From contig CATQJL010000305.1 in assembly GCA_958299035.1 (NCBI GenBank), positions 69,718,792 through 69,782,791 of the forward strand: a DNA stretch of 64,000 bases. Direction: 5' to 3'. Under the pieces are notes generated by a model that worked only from the letters and a program-made list of their open reading frames with translations, did no database searches and was not told the DNA's origin. The translations under genes and the position numbers were made by a program. The DNA is from Cylicocyclus nassatus (lineage: Eukaryota > Nematoda > Chromadorea > Rhabditida > Strongylidae). This document shows positions 35,050 to 47,177 of this stretch, one piece after another (positions within the stretch are counted from its first letter, which is position 1; each line of letters starts with the position of its first letter).

Positions 35050-35320
35050 TTGGGTAAATTCGTTAAGTTTTTCATCGAATGAATGAATACTGAATGAATT
35101 CGGGAATGAAAAATCTGAATAAACAAATATCGAATAAATTCGAAAACAAAAATCTCGAATAAACAAACATCGAATAAATTCGAGATTTAAAAATTCTCGA
35201 ATAAATGAATTCCGAATAAAATCGGAGAATCAAAAATATTGAATGAATGAATATCGATTATATTCGAACACTGAGAGTCGAATTTCGAAGAAATATTCGA
35301 ATGATTTATCGAATAACTAG
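35050..35320. repeat. GAATAAATTCG degenerate tandem repeat
   Basis: Roughly 35-40 bp units such as AATCTCGAATAAACAAACAT repeat imperfectly. Same type as at 22.5 and 47.7 kb. Confidence 0.55.
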
Positions 35321-35379
35321 AGCAGCCAGATCTGAAACTGGCTGACATATTCGGCTAAAGCCGATCCACTCATAATCAG

Positions 35380-35710
35380 CCCCCTCATATCCCCTATATC
35401 CACTCCTAGCTCCAGATTTGCCAAGAATCGGTGAAATCGATGAAATAGTTTTTATTTCCAACCTGCACCCTCATTCACCTCCTGTACCAACTCCCAGCCT
35501 CGTAGCTCAAGATCTTTCAAAGACCAATAAAAGCATCAAAGTAAATGTCTATTCACAGTCAGCACCCTCATTTACTCTTCCCTCCCCCTGTACCAAACTC
35601 TTAGCCTCGTAGCTCAAAATTTTCAAAAGATTCGATGAATTCGACAAAATAAAATTTGACTCATAATCAGCACCTCCCTCTTACCCCCCATACCAACTCC
35701 CACCCCATAG
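35380..35710 (+). repeat. Diverged ~100 bp tandem repeat
   Basis: Repeated CTGTACCAACTCCCAGCC / CTCGTAGCTCAA blocks resemble the ~120 bp units of the Helitron-like element. A further relative is at about 55400-55860. Confidence 0.45.
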
Positions 35711-37198
35711 CTAGCATCTTGTAACTGGCAAACCGCCTACGACTGTCGGGGGTGAAGTAGGTGCGGGCCTGTCATATTCAAAGCTCGCATTTCTCAATGT
35801 GGACCATCTTCGTCCGGCTTTAGTCTTCACCATAGTTGATAAGCTGATAGCTCCCGGTGTTATAGTGCCTACAAGCCTCCGTGAAAATCTTGGATGCACT
35901 GTGATAACTGTGAACTATCATGTACTATCTACTGAACAAAACTTTTGCAAGGTGATATGACTGCAAAATTCCGCAATTGTCTAACCCTCCACTACAGGCA
36001 ATGTCCTTTACTCCAATTACACCAATTCGCAAAAAAGCTCTAAGGTAAAGAATTGATGCAGTTGTAAGCATGAGTTTTACAAGCACTCAGATAATCGCCG
36101 GGGGCAGGCGGCCACGCGATTTATGGGCAGGCGGGCACCGGAAAAATAGTTTGCTGATCTCTTGCGGTCCGCTTGCAGATATTCGGAAGGATTTTGGCAA
36201 AATTTTAGACCAATGCTCAAAGAACTATCGCGGTTTCCTTATAGATTAGCTGCGGCGCAGTGGCCGCATTCTCGCGGACTCTCCGCGAGAATATGCAAAA
36301 TTAATGGGGACCGCACGGTCCTTTATGGAGGACCGCGCAGTCTCCGGGTACTTTTCGCTGAGAGAAAGTGCCCCAAACTTAAGTAATTAAACCACCGGTG
36401 CCACCTCTGCCACACGGCAGCGTGGCGTTATACTACAAGGGCCTCGTCGCCAAAGCTCGCCGCCATAGTCGGCACGCGCGCCGCACTGGCTTACGGTAGT
36501 CCGCACCCGTTTTGCACCGGTGCGCGTGAGCCATGAGGCAATCGCGTGAACGCAGTCTCGCCCAGCTTTGCCGCGCGCGACGTCGCGCCGTGATGTCGCG
36601 ACTTCTATCAAAAGTTACATGAGACTACTCAGAAAAAATTGCTCTTTCAGATTTTGACGTGCGGCATCTTCCGCCGCAAAGCGATAAGGAGTAAAATTCA
36701 AAAAAACTTGTCCATTTTCTTCTTTTTTCATTTACTTTTATTTCTTTATTTATTTTCTTTTCTATTATAGTTTCATTTTCTTTTATTGCAAATAAAAAAT
36801 AAAGACTGTTCTACTCCAAAACTCTTCCAATGGTTTCGAGTTTGTTTCTTTTTTATTTTATTTACCGTTTGTTTTTGTCATGATACGGTTACTTGGTTGT
36901 CATTTCAAACTGTGACCTGTCGCCTAATTGCTGTTTGAGATTATTACCCCTCGGCAATGCTGACCTGCGGTCTTAACTTGCTAGGACAAATGCCTATGGC
37001 CGTAAGAAGACCTCCGTGATGCCGAAGCATGTATAAAAAAAGGATCATTATGATTACTCAGCAAACATGTTCCATTATATATATATATAATATATATACT
37101 AATATTCCTTTTACTGCTCCTCCGCTCCTTATTTTTTCTTTTATTCTTCCAGCGAGGGCAGTCAGATAAGTTGCTTACAAAAAATGTTCCAATTTGAA

Positions 37199-39470
37199 TG
37201 TTTATTTATTTATTTATTGAATGCACATGACGTGCGCCAAAAGTAAATGAACAAACAAAATGAAAAGTGTAGGCAGTTACCAACTCAAAAACAATCAGCA
37301 AGCATTTTAACATCAACTGCATTGTCACCCTCCCCACTACAACAACTGTTATGCGATGCTAACTCTTTTATCAGATCATTTGACTCATAGCCACTTAGTG
37401 TTGCCTCATAATGTTCAGTAGTTGGTATGCAGCTCTCATTCACATGGTAAACAGCCGATAAAGAAGAGCAGATACCGAGGCGAATGGGCTAAACCATGCG
37501 TGCCTCAGAGGCATAATTCCTCCTAACACTAGCACTTCCTAGTTCCCATTGCTCATCTTAATGAATCAACTGTAAGAACTATCCAACACGAATTCACGAA
37601 AATGACATTGCTTGTGAGAAAACCAAGGTGTATGGAACTGAACCATGCTTATCTAGGTACTGAGTTCCCTCTAATTTTTTCTCTGTGATACCTCAGTGGT
37701 AATTGGCAACGGGAAGATACTGTAGCTAGGATCGAAACACAATACAAAGAGTGAGTATGCTTAAACAGTAAGCTGGAGAGGGAGAGGCATGTGAGTTGAT
37801 GTTAGTATCAGTATCGGTATAGAATTAACATGAATGATACTCATCGCTGTAGAGAAGAGCCCGTCGATCAAGCTGAAAGAAAAAACTCTTGGGAAGAAAC
37901 TTTACTATAAATTCAAATATACTACAAATCAACTTTCCTGAGCTTGAATTTGAAGCTGGCACTGCAACTGGCACCTAGAACTTCCGAGGGTAGTTGTTGT
38001 AATTACCTTGCTCCTCGATAAAACAGGGTGTTGTAAGCTAGCAAAAACTTTCTTCTTTTGAGATGTGTATAATGCAGATTGAAATAATTGGAGCGTAGAC
38101 TACAAGGCATGAAAACCCAGTATTTGCTTGCAGAGAGTATAAGCTCTTTTCGTAGTATTTTGAAGCAAAGGACGAGATCAAGCTCTTTTCTACGATGCTC
38201 CAAACTATTCATGTTCAATTTTTTGATTCGGTCGGCATAGGAAGGCATATTAGTCATAGCTAATTCTCTTCAACATCTTAGATACAGTAGACGGGTAAAC
38301 GTGTGCTGGACCTTTAACCTCCTGACATCTTTTCTCAAGTAAGGGCTTCACACTTGCGAGCAGTATTCTAGATGAGGTAAAACAAAAGCGTTGTATAATC
38401 GTTTGAGGATCTGCGGATTTTGAGTATGTATGGATCTGAAGATAGCAAATAGCACATTGTATGCCTTTTTGACTACCATATCTATATGTTGTGAGAATTT
38501 GAGAGAAAGATCAAGAATTATCCCTAAGTCTTTGGCTACTTTACATTGAGACAGCGTAAACCCATTGATTTCATAACTGATTCCTGGGTTCCCTCCGATA
38601 TGCATCACTGAACATTTGCCCAGGTTGATGGGAAGATCCCATTTTTCTGACCAGACCAATAGTCTTTCAATGGAAACTTGCAGCGCTCTATGTATTTCAT
38701 CACAATTTGAAGAATCGTAAATTCCATAAATTTTTACGTCGTCGGCATACATCTGTACCTTGATAGAGGTTGAGGTTACCAGAACCGATGGCAAATCTGA
38801 CGTATACATCAGAAAGAGCAACGGCGAAAGTGCACCCCCTTGCGGGACTCCACTCTGACAGTGTTTTCTTTCTGAATAGTTTAGTTTTACTTTGACAGTC
38901 ATGTGTCTTCCACTCAAATATGCTTTAAGCCAGGCAAGCACATTTCCGGATATCCCAAGATTTCTAAGCTTGAACAAAAGCTTCTCATGACACACCTTAT
39001 CAAATGCTTTTGAGAAGTCAATAAAAATAACATCAACAATCTGATTCTTGTTGAGTGCCATGGTCCAATCAAAAACGGTATCAGCTAGATTAGTAGCAGT
39101 ACCAGCTCCTTCAAGAAAGCCGTGTTGCTCTTTGGGGATTATGCCTGATTTCAAAAGCCATGATGTGAGCACATCGCACAAAATCTTCTCCATAACCTTG
39201 ACCGAGGAAGGAGTGATGCTTATCGGGCGGAACTCTGATATTAGATGAGCAGAAGGAACTTTCGGTATTAGTGTGATCAACGACTCTTTCCACACTCTAG
39301 GTATCTCACCGGAGAGCATGGATATGTTGAAGATGTGCGCCAAAGGCTTACACAAGGCTTCAGCACATTCTCTATATACTATCTGGGGTATACCATCATA
39401 AGGTTCAGCCAATGTTGGCTTTAATCTTTTCAAAACTTTCCTTATTTCTGAAGGCTCAAAATATATATAA
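37199..39470 (-). mobile_element. CR1-like LINE, 5' truncated (copy 1)
   Basis: The minus-strand reverse-transcriptase frame (38348-39433, 361 codons) contains FRPISITPSSVKVMEKI, EQHGFLEGAGTATNL, VIFIDFSKAFDKVCHEKLL, GVPQGGALSPLLF and the catalytic MYADDVKIYG. A TGA where Trp is expected (SQV*SPYL) ends the main frame. The C-terminal part continues at 38257-38003 (ASKYWVF...). The 3' end is a (TAAA)n tail, seen as TTTATTTATTTATTTATT at 37200. Endonuclease is absent, so the copy is 5' truncated. It lies inside the MULE, between its left arm and the transposase. Confidence 0.85.
38348..39433 (-). CDS. LINE reverse transcriptase (CR1-like) fragment
   Basis: This is the longest open frame in the window, 361 codons. 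It has RT blocks in order: the FRPIS fingers motif, the DFSKAFD catalytic Asp block, GVPQGGALSP, and YADD with the remaining catalytic Asp pair. It then continues into the thumb-like region SEKWDLPINLGKC and VAKDLGIILD. It lacks the N-terminal endonuclease and the true end of the protein, which is cut by an in-frame TGA. It is a defective remnant, similar in sequence to the 44-45 kb copy. Confidence 0.88.
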   Translation of the reverse strand: MKRLKPTLAEPYDGIPQIVYRECAEALCKPLAHIFNISMLSGEIPRVWKESLITLIPKVPSAHLISEFRPISITPSSVKVMEKILCDVLTSWLLKSGIIPKEQHGFLEGAGTATNLADTVFDWTMALNKNQIVDVIFIDFSKAFDKVCHEKLLFKLRNLGISGNVLAWLKAYLSGRHMTVKVKLNYSERKHCQSGVPQGGALSPLLFLMYTSDLPSVLVTSTSIKVQMYADDVKIYGIYDSSNCDEIHRALQVSIERLLVWSEKWDLPINLGKCSVMHIGGNPGISYEINGFTLSQCKVAKDLGIILDLSLKFSQHIDMVVKKAYNVLFAIFRSIHTQNPQILKRLYNAFVLPHLEYCSQV

Positions 39471-39508
39471 ATAAATATAAATATATAATATAGTCATGAT
39501 TTTTTAGG

Positions 39509-41345
39509 TCCCAGCACAGACTGGCAGTAGTGAAGAGCCTTCGGAAGCTCATCCGTCGTCGAACACAACTGCCAGTCAGAAACATGGAGTTATTTTGCGG
39601 AGAAAAAGAAGTAAGCAAATACGGCAAACACCCAGTGATGATTTACAATATTCCAGGTAATCTACCTTTTCCTTTTCTCTGTGCGAGCCTTATTCTTAAT
39701 TTTTTGTCTCATTTTATTTAGAAACACCATTGTCCTACGTATTCATGTATCAACGTCGCACAACCAATCCAGAAGTTTTTGCATATTTATGCACACACTG
39801 CAAACGGAAAGGTGGAAGAAGTGTGTTCATACTGGTCAGAATATTGTAGTTTCATATTTTCAACGATTTTTGCTTGTTTTTAGGTGAAAGGTGATCTCTT
39901 CCTCAGCGATCCTGCTGGATTATCGCATGTATGTGCTCCTTTAGAACGAACTAAAGATAAAGCCGAACGCATGTCTTATGAAGTGAGGAAGTATATACGA
40001 GCACACTATACATTACATCTAAAAACTGCAATTTTTTTAGAGTCTGCAGGAAAGGAGACAGCATCCGGCTGGAAACCACCTAGGAACACAAATGTATTGG
40101 ATAGCAGTCATTGGAAAGATTGAGAGGATGAGCCGGGGTGACGCGGACAAGAGGATGAAAGTTCTGGATTACTACTTCATAACAAAGAAGAAATACGAAA
40201 CACGATAAAGTTTTTTCTCAACATCAAAACCTTGATTTTTCTTTGCTGTTCAAAACACTAGTTGCATTTCGCAGGGCAGTACTAAGAGAAAGCACAGCCG
40301 CGGATATAGACAACGTGCCGGAATTTCTGCGTAGAAGACCTGACTGCAGCACTTTTCTGCAAGCTCAAAGTCCATCTATGCACATTTACTACTGTCAAGA
40401 TGTTGTGGCGGTAGGTAAAAATACTTGAAACGTTTAATAACTAGAATAAAGTTGTGTTATTGTAGGAAGCAGTACGGAATAGACTGTCCGCACTAATAGC
40501 TGATGGAATCCATCAATTAAACCCGAGAAAAAGCACAAGAGCTGCCACTAATATATAGCGGGGCCAGCTTTACACGATACATGCAGTGTGTAATGGGAAA
40601 TTTGAGGTGATGATATGGTAGCGTTTATTACTTGACTTTGGAAATATGTTTAGACGCCACTGCTGTTCGCAATGATGCGAAACAAAAGGGAGCAGGATTA
40701 TCTCAATATTTTCGCAAAATTGAAGGAGGCGCTTCAGACGGCTAATTTCGACGGCGAGTCACAACTGCAGATAGTATCAGACTATGAATTGGTACTAATT
40801 CTCTTTTCAAACAACCGAAACTCAAGGCTGCCATAAATGCTGCTAAAGCGAACTTTCCCCTCAGCCCTGTCGAAGGGTGCGCCTGGCATGTATCTCACGC
40901 ATGGGTGCGAAAAAGAGATGCGCTGGGGATTACTCGATACTTGAAAGGACGAAGCAAATCTTAGGGGGTGCTTCGATGGTGGCGAACCATCAAAGGCTTG
41001 CCGTTTCTCCTGAGCATTTGGCATCGGTTCGAGCTTTGAGGGATCCACCCGTGGGAAGAGATCATCCAGCCTATCAGCCATGTATGTATTTCCTAACTTA
41101 CTTCGAAGACACCTGGCTGGAAGGGCCGTTTTCTACCATGTGATGTAAGCATGTGGTGCGGGTTCAGCGCACCACGCTTTTTGAAAATTATCACGGGTAA
41201 GTCTCAAGTGGTGACTCTTTCGGTAATATTTTATTTTTAGGCGACTTCGCAGGTTATGTGGAGAAAGAAAATATCCCAGATACGCTGAACTCGTACGTGT
41301 ACTTCAGGCATTTACCACGATCGCGTTGGTCGGCTTAAAGACGTC
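39509..41345 (+). pseudogene. MULE transposase, multi-exon, inactivated
   Basis: Exon-like pieces occur in order. One piece ends at the donor 39656. Exon 39722-39834 reads ETPLSYVFMYQRRTTNPEVF then AYLCTHCKRKGG, a Cys-containing FLYWCH-like DNA-binding region. From 39884 it reads VKGDLFLSDPAGLSHVCAPL. Then AADIDNVPEFLRRRP appears near 40.3 kb, and EAVRNRLSALIADGIHQL after 40467. A TAG stop precedes RGQLYTIHAVCNGKFE. Then TPLLFAMMRNKREQDYLNIF and QLQIVSDYEL, a frameshift, and VEGCAWHVSHAWVRKRDALG. The DG of IADGIHQL and the D of SDYEL look like the first two DDE residues of the MULE catalytic core. The C-terminal part has further stops. It would have moved the surrounding element. Confidence 0.75.
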
Positions 41346-41603
41346 AGATGAGATAAGTTGCTGAACTGACTCAACATCTGATGCAAAAATCAAGGTTATC
41401 AATCACACAAGGAGATTACGACTGAGAGATAGAGAAAGACGAAGAAAAGTAACCGCCGCCATGTCAGAATTCTAGGATCTTCGAAGAAACACTGTAATTA
41501 CAGCCGCAGAAGCCGAAAAATATTGCCGTAAGATGGCTCGCTTTACATCCGACAGAGCTATATAGAGTATTACAAGAACGAAAAATTCTATTTACTTACA
41601 AGG

Positions 41604-42065
41604 GAACCGTGTCGAGTCGAAGTGGCTTTTTCAAATGAGACCCATACTGCTTTAAAGAGTATTAAGCGGTGATTCCAAATCTACTTCCCAAATCTACCAA
41701 GCGCCTCTGGACGCCGAGTTATGACCGTTCTTCGGAACGAAAAACGAATGCAGAATTTAGGTAAAATTGATTGTTACAATCTTTCCAACGCTCAGATAAA
41801 GCAATGTTAAGTGTTAGCATACAAAATAAAATGTATCCATTGCACAAACAGCTCTGATACTCGACACTGGACCATTTGAGCAAATTTGGGCTATTTTGCT
41901 TCAGTTTTGCGTTCAATTTTTTGACCCAAAAAACGAGCATAACTCGGCGTCCAGAGGCGCTTGGCAGATTCGGAAAGCAGATTTGATATCATCGATTAAT
42001 GCTCTTCAAAGCAGTATGGGTCTCATCTGGAAAGGCCACTTCGACTCGACACGGTTCCCTTGTTA
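41604..42065. mobile_element. Palindromic MITE inside the MULE
   Basis: The left arm starts ACAAGGGAACCGTGTCGAGT. The right arm ends with its inverse at about 42063. The arms also share a CAAGCGCCTCTGGACGCCGA block inverted at about 41950. There is no coding content. A related pair of arms (GCGCTTCTGGG / CCCAGAAGCGC) occurs at about 49930-50235. Confidence 0.65.
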
Positions 42066-42599
42066 GCTGTATATTTTGAAAATGTTTATAAAAGCTTATT
42101 TATTTGACGTCACTAAGCGTCGCCTTGGAATTTGGTTTGATAAAAGATTGTCATTTCAATACTCTTTTGTTGTTTTTGCAAGTAGAAGGAATTGAAACTA
42201 TTAGGCTGGAAACTAAGTTTTGCAACTGGTTTCAGAACTTCACTCTCTTTGGATATGGCTCACTCAAACTTTGGCATTATGTAAAAGGCAATGTGAGCTA
42301 CAAGTGAGCACAAATTGTCTAAATCTTGAACACGAATTAGAAAAGTTTCAGGCGTTTTTCGAAAACTAGTGAAATAGCTAAAATGAAGCCTTTGACAGCC
42401 TAGACCATGCGCGGTAATCCGGAATCGTCTGCAAATTATTGCAGGAGGTTGACTCCTCTGGCCTAGTAAGAAAGAAAAATTTAGGGGCATATCGAGATTT
42501 GGCGTCCTCATAAAGTCGAACGAGTCGATGTACGCAAGAGCTGCTGGGGACGATCGTCAATGACTAAAGAGTCCGAAGCTCAAATTCCGCCGAGACTTT

Positions 42600-45500
42600 A
42601 CATAGTAAAGTACATACATACAGTACATATATTTACATGTGGCTCCATCTACCAGATATTGTCTTCATTATCGAAACATGGCTAAGCTCGCGGATTTCTA
42701 GCTCTGAAATTCTCTCTGATCTCCCCTATTCGATACACCGTTCCGACCGTACCGGCAATAGAGGGGGAGGCGTATGTTGCCTTGTTAAAGATGACCTTTT
42801 TGTCAAGTGTGTTTCCTTCAACAATGAAATGACTTCCAACTTGTTGTGCTTGGATATCTACTCACTTTTTTCAAATTCTTCTTTTCGATTCATTCTAGTA
42901 TATCGTCCGCCCTCCTCTAGTGCTGGTGATGACAGCATGTTGGCTGATGCTATTTATGACTTGAGTTCTTGCCACTGCCCACGATCATACTGGGTGATTT
43001 CAATGTAGACTTTTGCGCAGTCAATAAAAGCACTCGCGATAAAAAACTTTTGTCGTCTTTGAGTTATTGCGCCCCTAAGCAAAACGTTACAAATGCTACA
43101 AAAGAAAATCCCATTCTTGATTTGATCTTCTCAACCGATGACGTCATCAAAGATGTTCACATTGATCCTCCTTTTGGCAATTCGGATCACAATGTGATTA
43201 CATTCCAAGTCCACTTCAATGTTTATAAATCAATATTTCTCCCTTACCCTGACTATTCCAGTGCGAACTACGCGGCCATAGACAGGAGTCTTTCCTTTAT
43301 AGATTGGCCAGCGATCTTTTATGATTGTATGACGATTGATGATTTATACAAACGTTTTTGTATTCAGGTATACAGTGCTCTAGCAAACTTTGTACCTTTT
43401 CGCTACAGCACCTCCATTCACCATTAACCCAAACATATTACCAATCTACTGCAACAAAAATGCAGGCTTTTTGGTACTATGCATGGTCCCCTCACAAATG
43501 ATCTGTATAGAAAAGTCTGTTCAGATATAAGTCATCACATCAGGAGATTTCTGGCCAATCGGGAAAGATGTTTTGCTAGATCTGACTTTGAAAAATTTTA
43601 CCAATATCTAAAACTAAATAGCAGATGGCAGCAAAATCTCCCATCCTTATTGGATGAGAACAACAGAATTCTCATGAAGGACGAAGAGAAAGCTGAAGCA
43701 TTGGGACGATTTTTTGCCTCTGTCTTTGCAAATGGAGGTGGAGGTGGTGAGAATGGGGACGATACTTGGCTTCCATCTTCATCATTTCCACGAATCTCTG
43801 CTAGATGCAGTGACATAGTGATTCATCCCAACCATCTTTTTGAGATTCTGTCTAGGCTGAAATCATCAACAACTATTTCGTATAATGGAATTCCTCAGAT
43901 TGTGTACAAGAAATATGCCCGAGCTCTCTGCCCCTCTGTCATGTATATATAATGCATCTCTTTCAATGGGCCAAGTTCTCCAACTGTGGAAGGAGGCTCT
44001 TGTTACCGCAATTCCAAAAAACTCATCTAGCAACAAGTTGTCCAATTTTCGTCCTATAAGCATTATTCCGCCTTGTGGTAAAATATTAAAGAAAATCACT
44101 AGTGATAAACTGAGTGACTGGCTGCAGAAAAATCACATCATACCACAAGAACAGCATGGATTCCTGCCTGGAGGATCAACCACTGCGCTACTTTGCGATT
44201 CTGCTTTCAATTGGATGACAGCGCTAAACCACCAGAAATGTGTGGACATCATTTACTTTGATTTATCAAAAGCCTTTGACAGAGTTAATCACAAAAACTT
44301 TTGCTGAAACTAGAAAGCGCAGGTATCCGTGGTCAGCTGCTGAAATGGCTGGAATCCTATCTCAGTGAACGTAGAATGACCGTGCGCGTTAAAAACATGT
44401 ATTCAGAAAAGTATTTGTGCAGCAGTGGTGTTTCGTAGGGAGGAATCCTCTCACATTTTACTTTATACAGCCGACCTACCCTCGTTCATCAAAACCGACC
44501 CAAAAATACATGTGCAAATTTTTGCGGATGATCTTAAGATATACGCTTGCTATGGAAAAGAGGAAAGGGAGGAAGCCTACAAAGCCCTCTCTTCTTCCAT
44601 GGAAAGAGTGAATTTATGGTCTGAGATATGGAATCTGCCCTTAAATCTTTCAAAATGCTTTGTCATGCACATAGGCGACACCAGTACTCACCTCAAGTCA
44701 TTTGTCTGCGGTGGTACTGAGCTTGAGTATCGAAGCGTCGTGAAAGATTTGGGCGTTTTTGTTGATGATGCTCTCACTTTTACTGCACACTATGCAGTCG
44801 TCACCAAGTCGCTGGCAGCACTGTTTATGCTTCTACGTAGCATCCACGGTAATGAACCTGAACTTTTCGTGCGTTTATGCAAAACGTACGTCTTGCCTCA
44901 TTTAGATTATGCTTCACCTGTTTGGAGTCCTTATTTAAAAAAGCATGTGGTGAAGCTAGAAAAAGTTCAAAAAATTTTTACAAGGATAGTTTTTTACAGA
45001 TGTTTCCCTGACCCTCAATACCCCCGCACATTACCGTCCTACGGTGCTCGACTTGCAGTTTCAAAGCTGCGTAGTTTGAAGTATAGACGTGTTGTTAGCG
45101 ACTTAGTGTTCTGTTTTCGTATCCTAAAATTAAAAACGAAATTACGAGCTAGTAAATACTGGATCTTTTGGCCTGGTGGAGAGCGTTCAGGTGGGTTTGA
45201 TTTGCATTACATGAAGCTAGGTAAAAAATGCTTTTTGCAAACCTTCAATTCATATTTCTGCCGAACCACAAGATGGTTGAGCCCTTTACCTAAGGAAATT
45301 ATTTTTTAGTAAATACGCATACTCTTTTCGTAAGAAATTGGGCTCTATTAATGTACTGGAACATTTGCATATAGCTGATGTCTAGGTTGAGTCTTCTGAT
45401 CGTTCCCTTCTACCGTTGATTCTTGCCAGCTCTGTTGTTAATATGGCGACAACGATTCATCGAGTCTTGTTCGCGCTGACCTGCGCTGATCAAAATTCTC

Positions 45501-45666
45501 CATCGCCGCATTTTTTTCATTCCGAGATTATCAAACGCCTTTTCATGTTTTTTTTTCTGTTTTTTTAATCTTCTTGATGTCATACTAACTTTATTGACAT
45601 TGTATGTTGCTGTTCACTAACAAATGGCGCGCCTATGAGCGTATCAAATAAATAAATAAATAAATA
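42600..45666 (+). mobile_element. CR1-like LINE with endonuclease and RT (copy 2)
   Basis: The endonuclease spans 42637-43427 in two frames with motifs ETWL, VYRPPSS, ILGDFNVDF and GNSDHNVI (APE type). The RT follows in at least three frames: YNGIPQIVYKKYARAL (to 43952), NFRPISIIPPCGK and FDLSKAFDRVNH (43885-44307), then IFADDLKIYACYG and the C-terminus (44425-45309). A stop (GVS*GG) replaces the usual PQGG. The element ends in AATAAATAAATAAATA at 45648-45666. It is nearly complete but inactivated by frameshifts and stops, and lies inside the MULE downstream of the transposase. Confidence 0.85.
44425..45309 (+). pseudogene. LINE RT C-terminal half, FADD motif
   Basis: This 294-codon frame carries QIFADDLKIYACYG (the catalytic Asp pair), SEIWNLPLNLSKCFVMHIGD and VVKDLGVFVDDALTF. 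The C-terminal extension ends FLQTFNSYFCRTTRWLSPLP. It is separated from the DLSKAFDRV half by a frameshift near 44300 and a stop near 44437. It aligns by eye with the 38.0-38.3 kb C-terminal piece of copy 1. Confidence 0.8.
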
Positions 45667-46357
45667 GTAAGGGTATTTGACCTGCCAAACGCGAATATCA
45701 CATTCATTTATTGAATCAACGCCTTTTCCTTGTTTAGGGTGAGACCCCATATCGTACACCTACAGTAATCCTATAAAAAAGCCCTTATCACGCAATTTAA
45801 CCATCGTTTTCGTGATCAGCATGTCGAATAACACTCCTATGCCAAGTTTCAGCCAAATCCGTCAAACTTTGAATTTTTCCTCTTCATACCATGCACCTAC
45901 CGTAACCCTCACTGCGACGTCAGAATTTGGTAGGACAGCAGCTGCGCTTGTAGCTTACGTAATAACCAACGCAATGGCAAAATTTGAGTGCGCTATGTTG
46001 AGTGAGAGGGAAGTTATGAGATCAGTTGCAAAACTTTCCAACCTAATAAATGAAGAAAAGAGGAAAATGGACAAGTTTTTTCTGAATTTTACTCCTTATC
46101 GCGGTGCGGCGGAAGATGCCGCACGTCAAAATCTGAAAGAGCAATTTTTTCTGAGTAGTTTCATGTAACTTTTGATAGAAGTCGCGACATCACGGCGCTA
46201 CGTCGCGCGCGGCAAAGCTGGGCGAAACTGCGTTCGCGCGATTGCCTCTTGGCTAACACGCATCGGTGCAAAACGGATGCGGACTATCGTAAGCCAGCGC
46301 GGCGCGCGTGTCGACTATGGCGGCGAGCTTTGGCGGCGAGGCCCTTGTAGTAATATC

Positions 46358-46575
46358 TGCTCCAAGACGAAGGCGGTCGCCCAAATAGGTTGAAAACATG
46401 CAAAGCTGCGGCGCGCGCGCATTTGTCAACCACAGGGCGCGCGCACGCTCGGTCAGCGGTCATTCACGCGAGCGTGCGCGCGACCCGTGGTTGAGAATTG
46501 CCCGCGTGCTGCGTGCGCGTCAGCCTTGCATGCTGTCAACCTATTTGGGCGACCGCCTTCGTCATGGAGGAGATA
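46358..46575. mobile_element. GC-rich hairpin MITE in the right MULE arm
   Basis: The ends are CAAGACGAAGGCGGTCGCCC and the inverse GGGCGACCGCCTTCGTC. The inner part is rich in CGCGCG and also self-complementary. The opposite MULE arm reads GTAGTATAACGC (seen inverted at 36424-36435) without the insert. Here the site is split, with AATATC and GATATT at its edges. It is therefore a later insertion. The termini match the hairpin at 19213-19345. Confidence 0.65.
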
Positions 46576-47177
46576 TTATAACGCACGTCCTCCCTGCCAC
46601 ACAGAGTCTCACCTTTGCTCGGCGTATGCCCGAAACTGCTTAGAAAGAGTCCGAGCGCCTGCTGAAAGTTCGGTCAGCGTTTGCTGAAAGAGATTATTTG
46701 ACGAGCGCTTGCAGAAAATTCTGTGTTGCTGCCCGCTGGCAGAACATTAGACAGTAAAGGAAGTACCGCTCGCTGAAGGTTTGGCTTCGCCCTAAAATTC
46801 TGCTGACCGCTTGCAGAAAAGCTCGAGTTTGCGGACCGCCTGCCCCCCGGCGATTATCTGAGCAGGAGTGCTCACTATAGTGGACCTTTGCGTTCCAAAA
46901 GCATGAGCAATGCAAGAAAAGAGAAACAGGCATGTGATTACATTTCCTGGAACTCGCAGCATAAGCTTGAATATGATAGCTGTTTCTTCTTCTGTTTTGC
47001 TGCCGATAGCAGTGCGAACTATCTCTTAGATCGAAAAAGCATCAAATGAAATACGACTATTTTTTAATGTCGCAAGCAGTCGGAGGAATACGACTTTCCA
47101 TACAGTTCAAAGTCATCACGACTGCAAGATGCATTACAGGTTTTGTAGAAAAAAATGCAGACAAGCGAGCGATACCA

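Larger units (their letters stand above)
36416..46593 (+). mobile_element. Mutator-like element (MULE), ~10.2 kb, 9 bp TSD
   Basis: CTGCCACAC occurs immediately outside both ends (36407-36415 and 46594-46602). The sister small element at about 8320 has the site only once. The ends are inverted: the left begins GGCAGCGTGGCGTTATA, and the right in reverse complement begins GGAGGACGTGCGTTATA. The inverted arms extend about 315 bp on the left (to about 36730) and about 540 bp on the right (from about 46050), the latter lengthened by a hairpin insertion. A 9 bp duplication and long TIRs are hallmarks of Mutator elements. A decayed MULE transposase lies inside at 39.5-41.4 kb. Two CR1-like LINEs and a palindromic MITE have since inserted, which accounts for much of the length. 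Confidence 0.75.
36086..46862. mobile_element. Small TIR element (host of the MULE insertion)
   Basis: The termini are CTCAGATAATCGCCGGGGG at 36086 and its inverse ending at 46862. Removing the inserted MULE (36416-46593) and one target repeat leaves about 590 bp. That agrees in length and end sequence with sister copies at 8000-8577 and 54515-55019. No coding capacity is visible, so it is a non-autonomous element. I saw no convincing target duplication at its own ends. Confidence 0.75.

Noticed and set aside
37075..37100. AT dinucleotide tract as a promoter element
   Set aside because: A simple (AT)n run inside the MULE; no gene start is nearby.
42201..42240. TTAGGCTGGAAACTAAGTTT as a mariner TIR
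   Set aside because: Only one end was found within several kb, so no element can be delimited.
46172..46687. Overlapping Arg/Ala-rich frames in GC-rich DNA
   Set aside because: They are produced by the MULE arm and the hairpin MITE; high GC lowers stop frequency.
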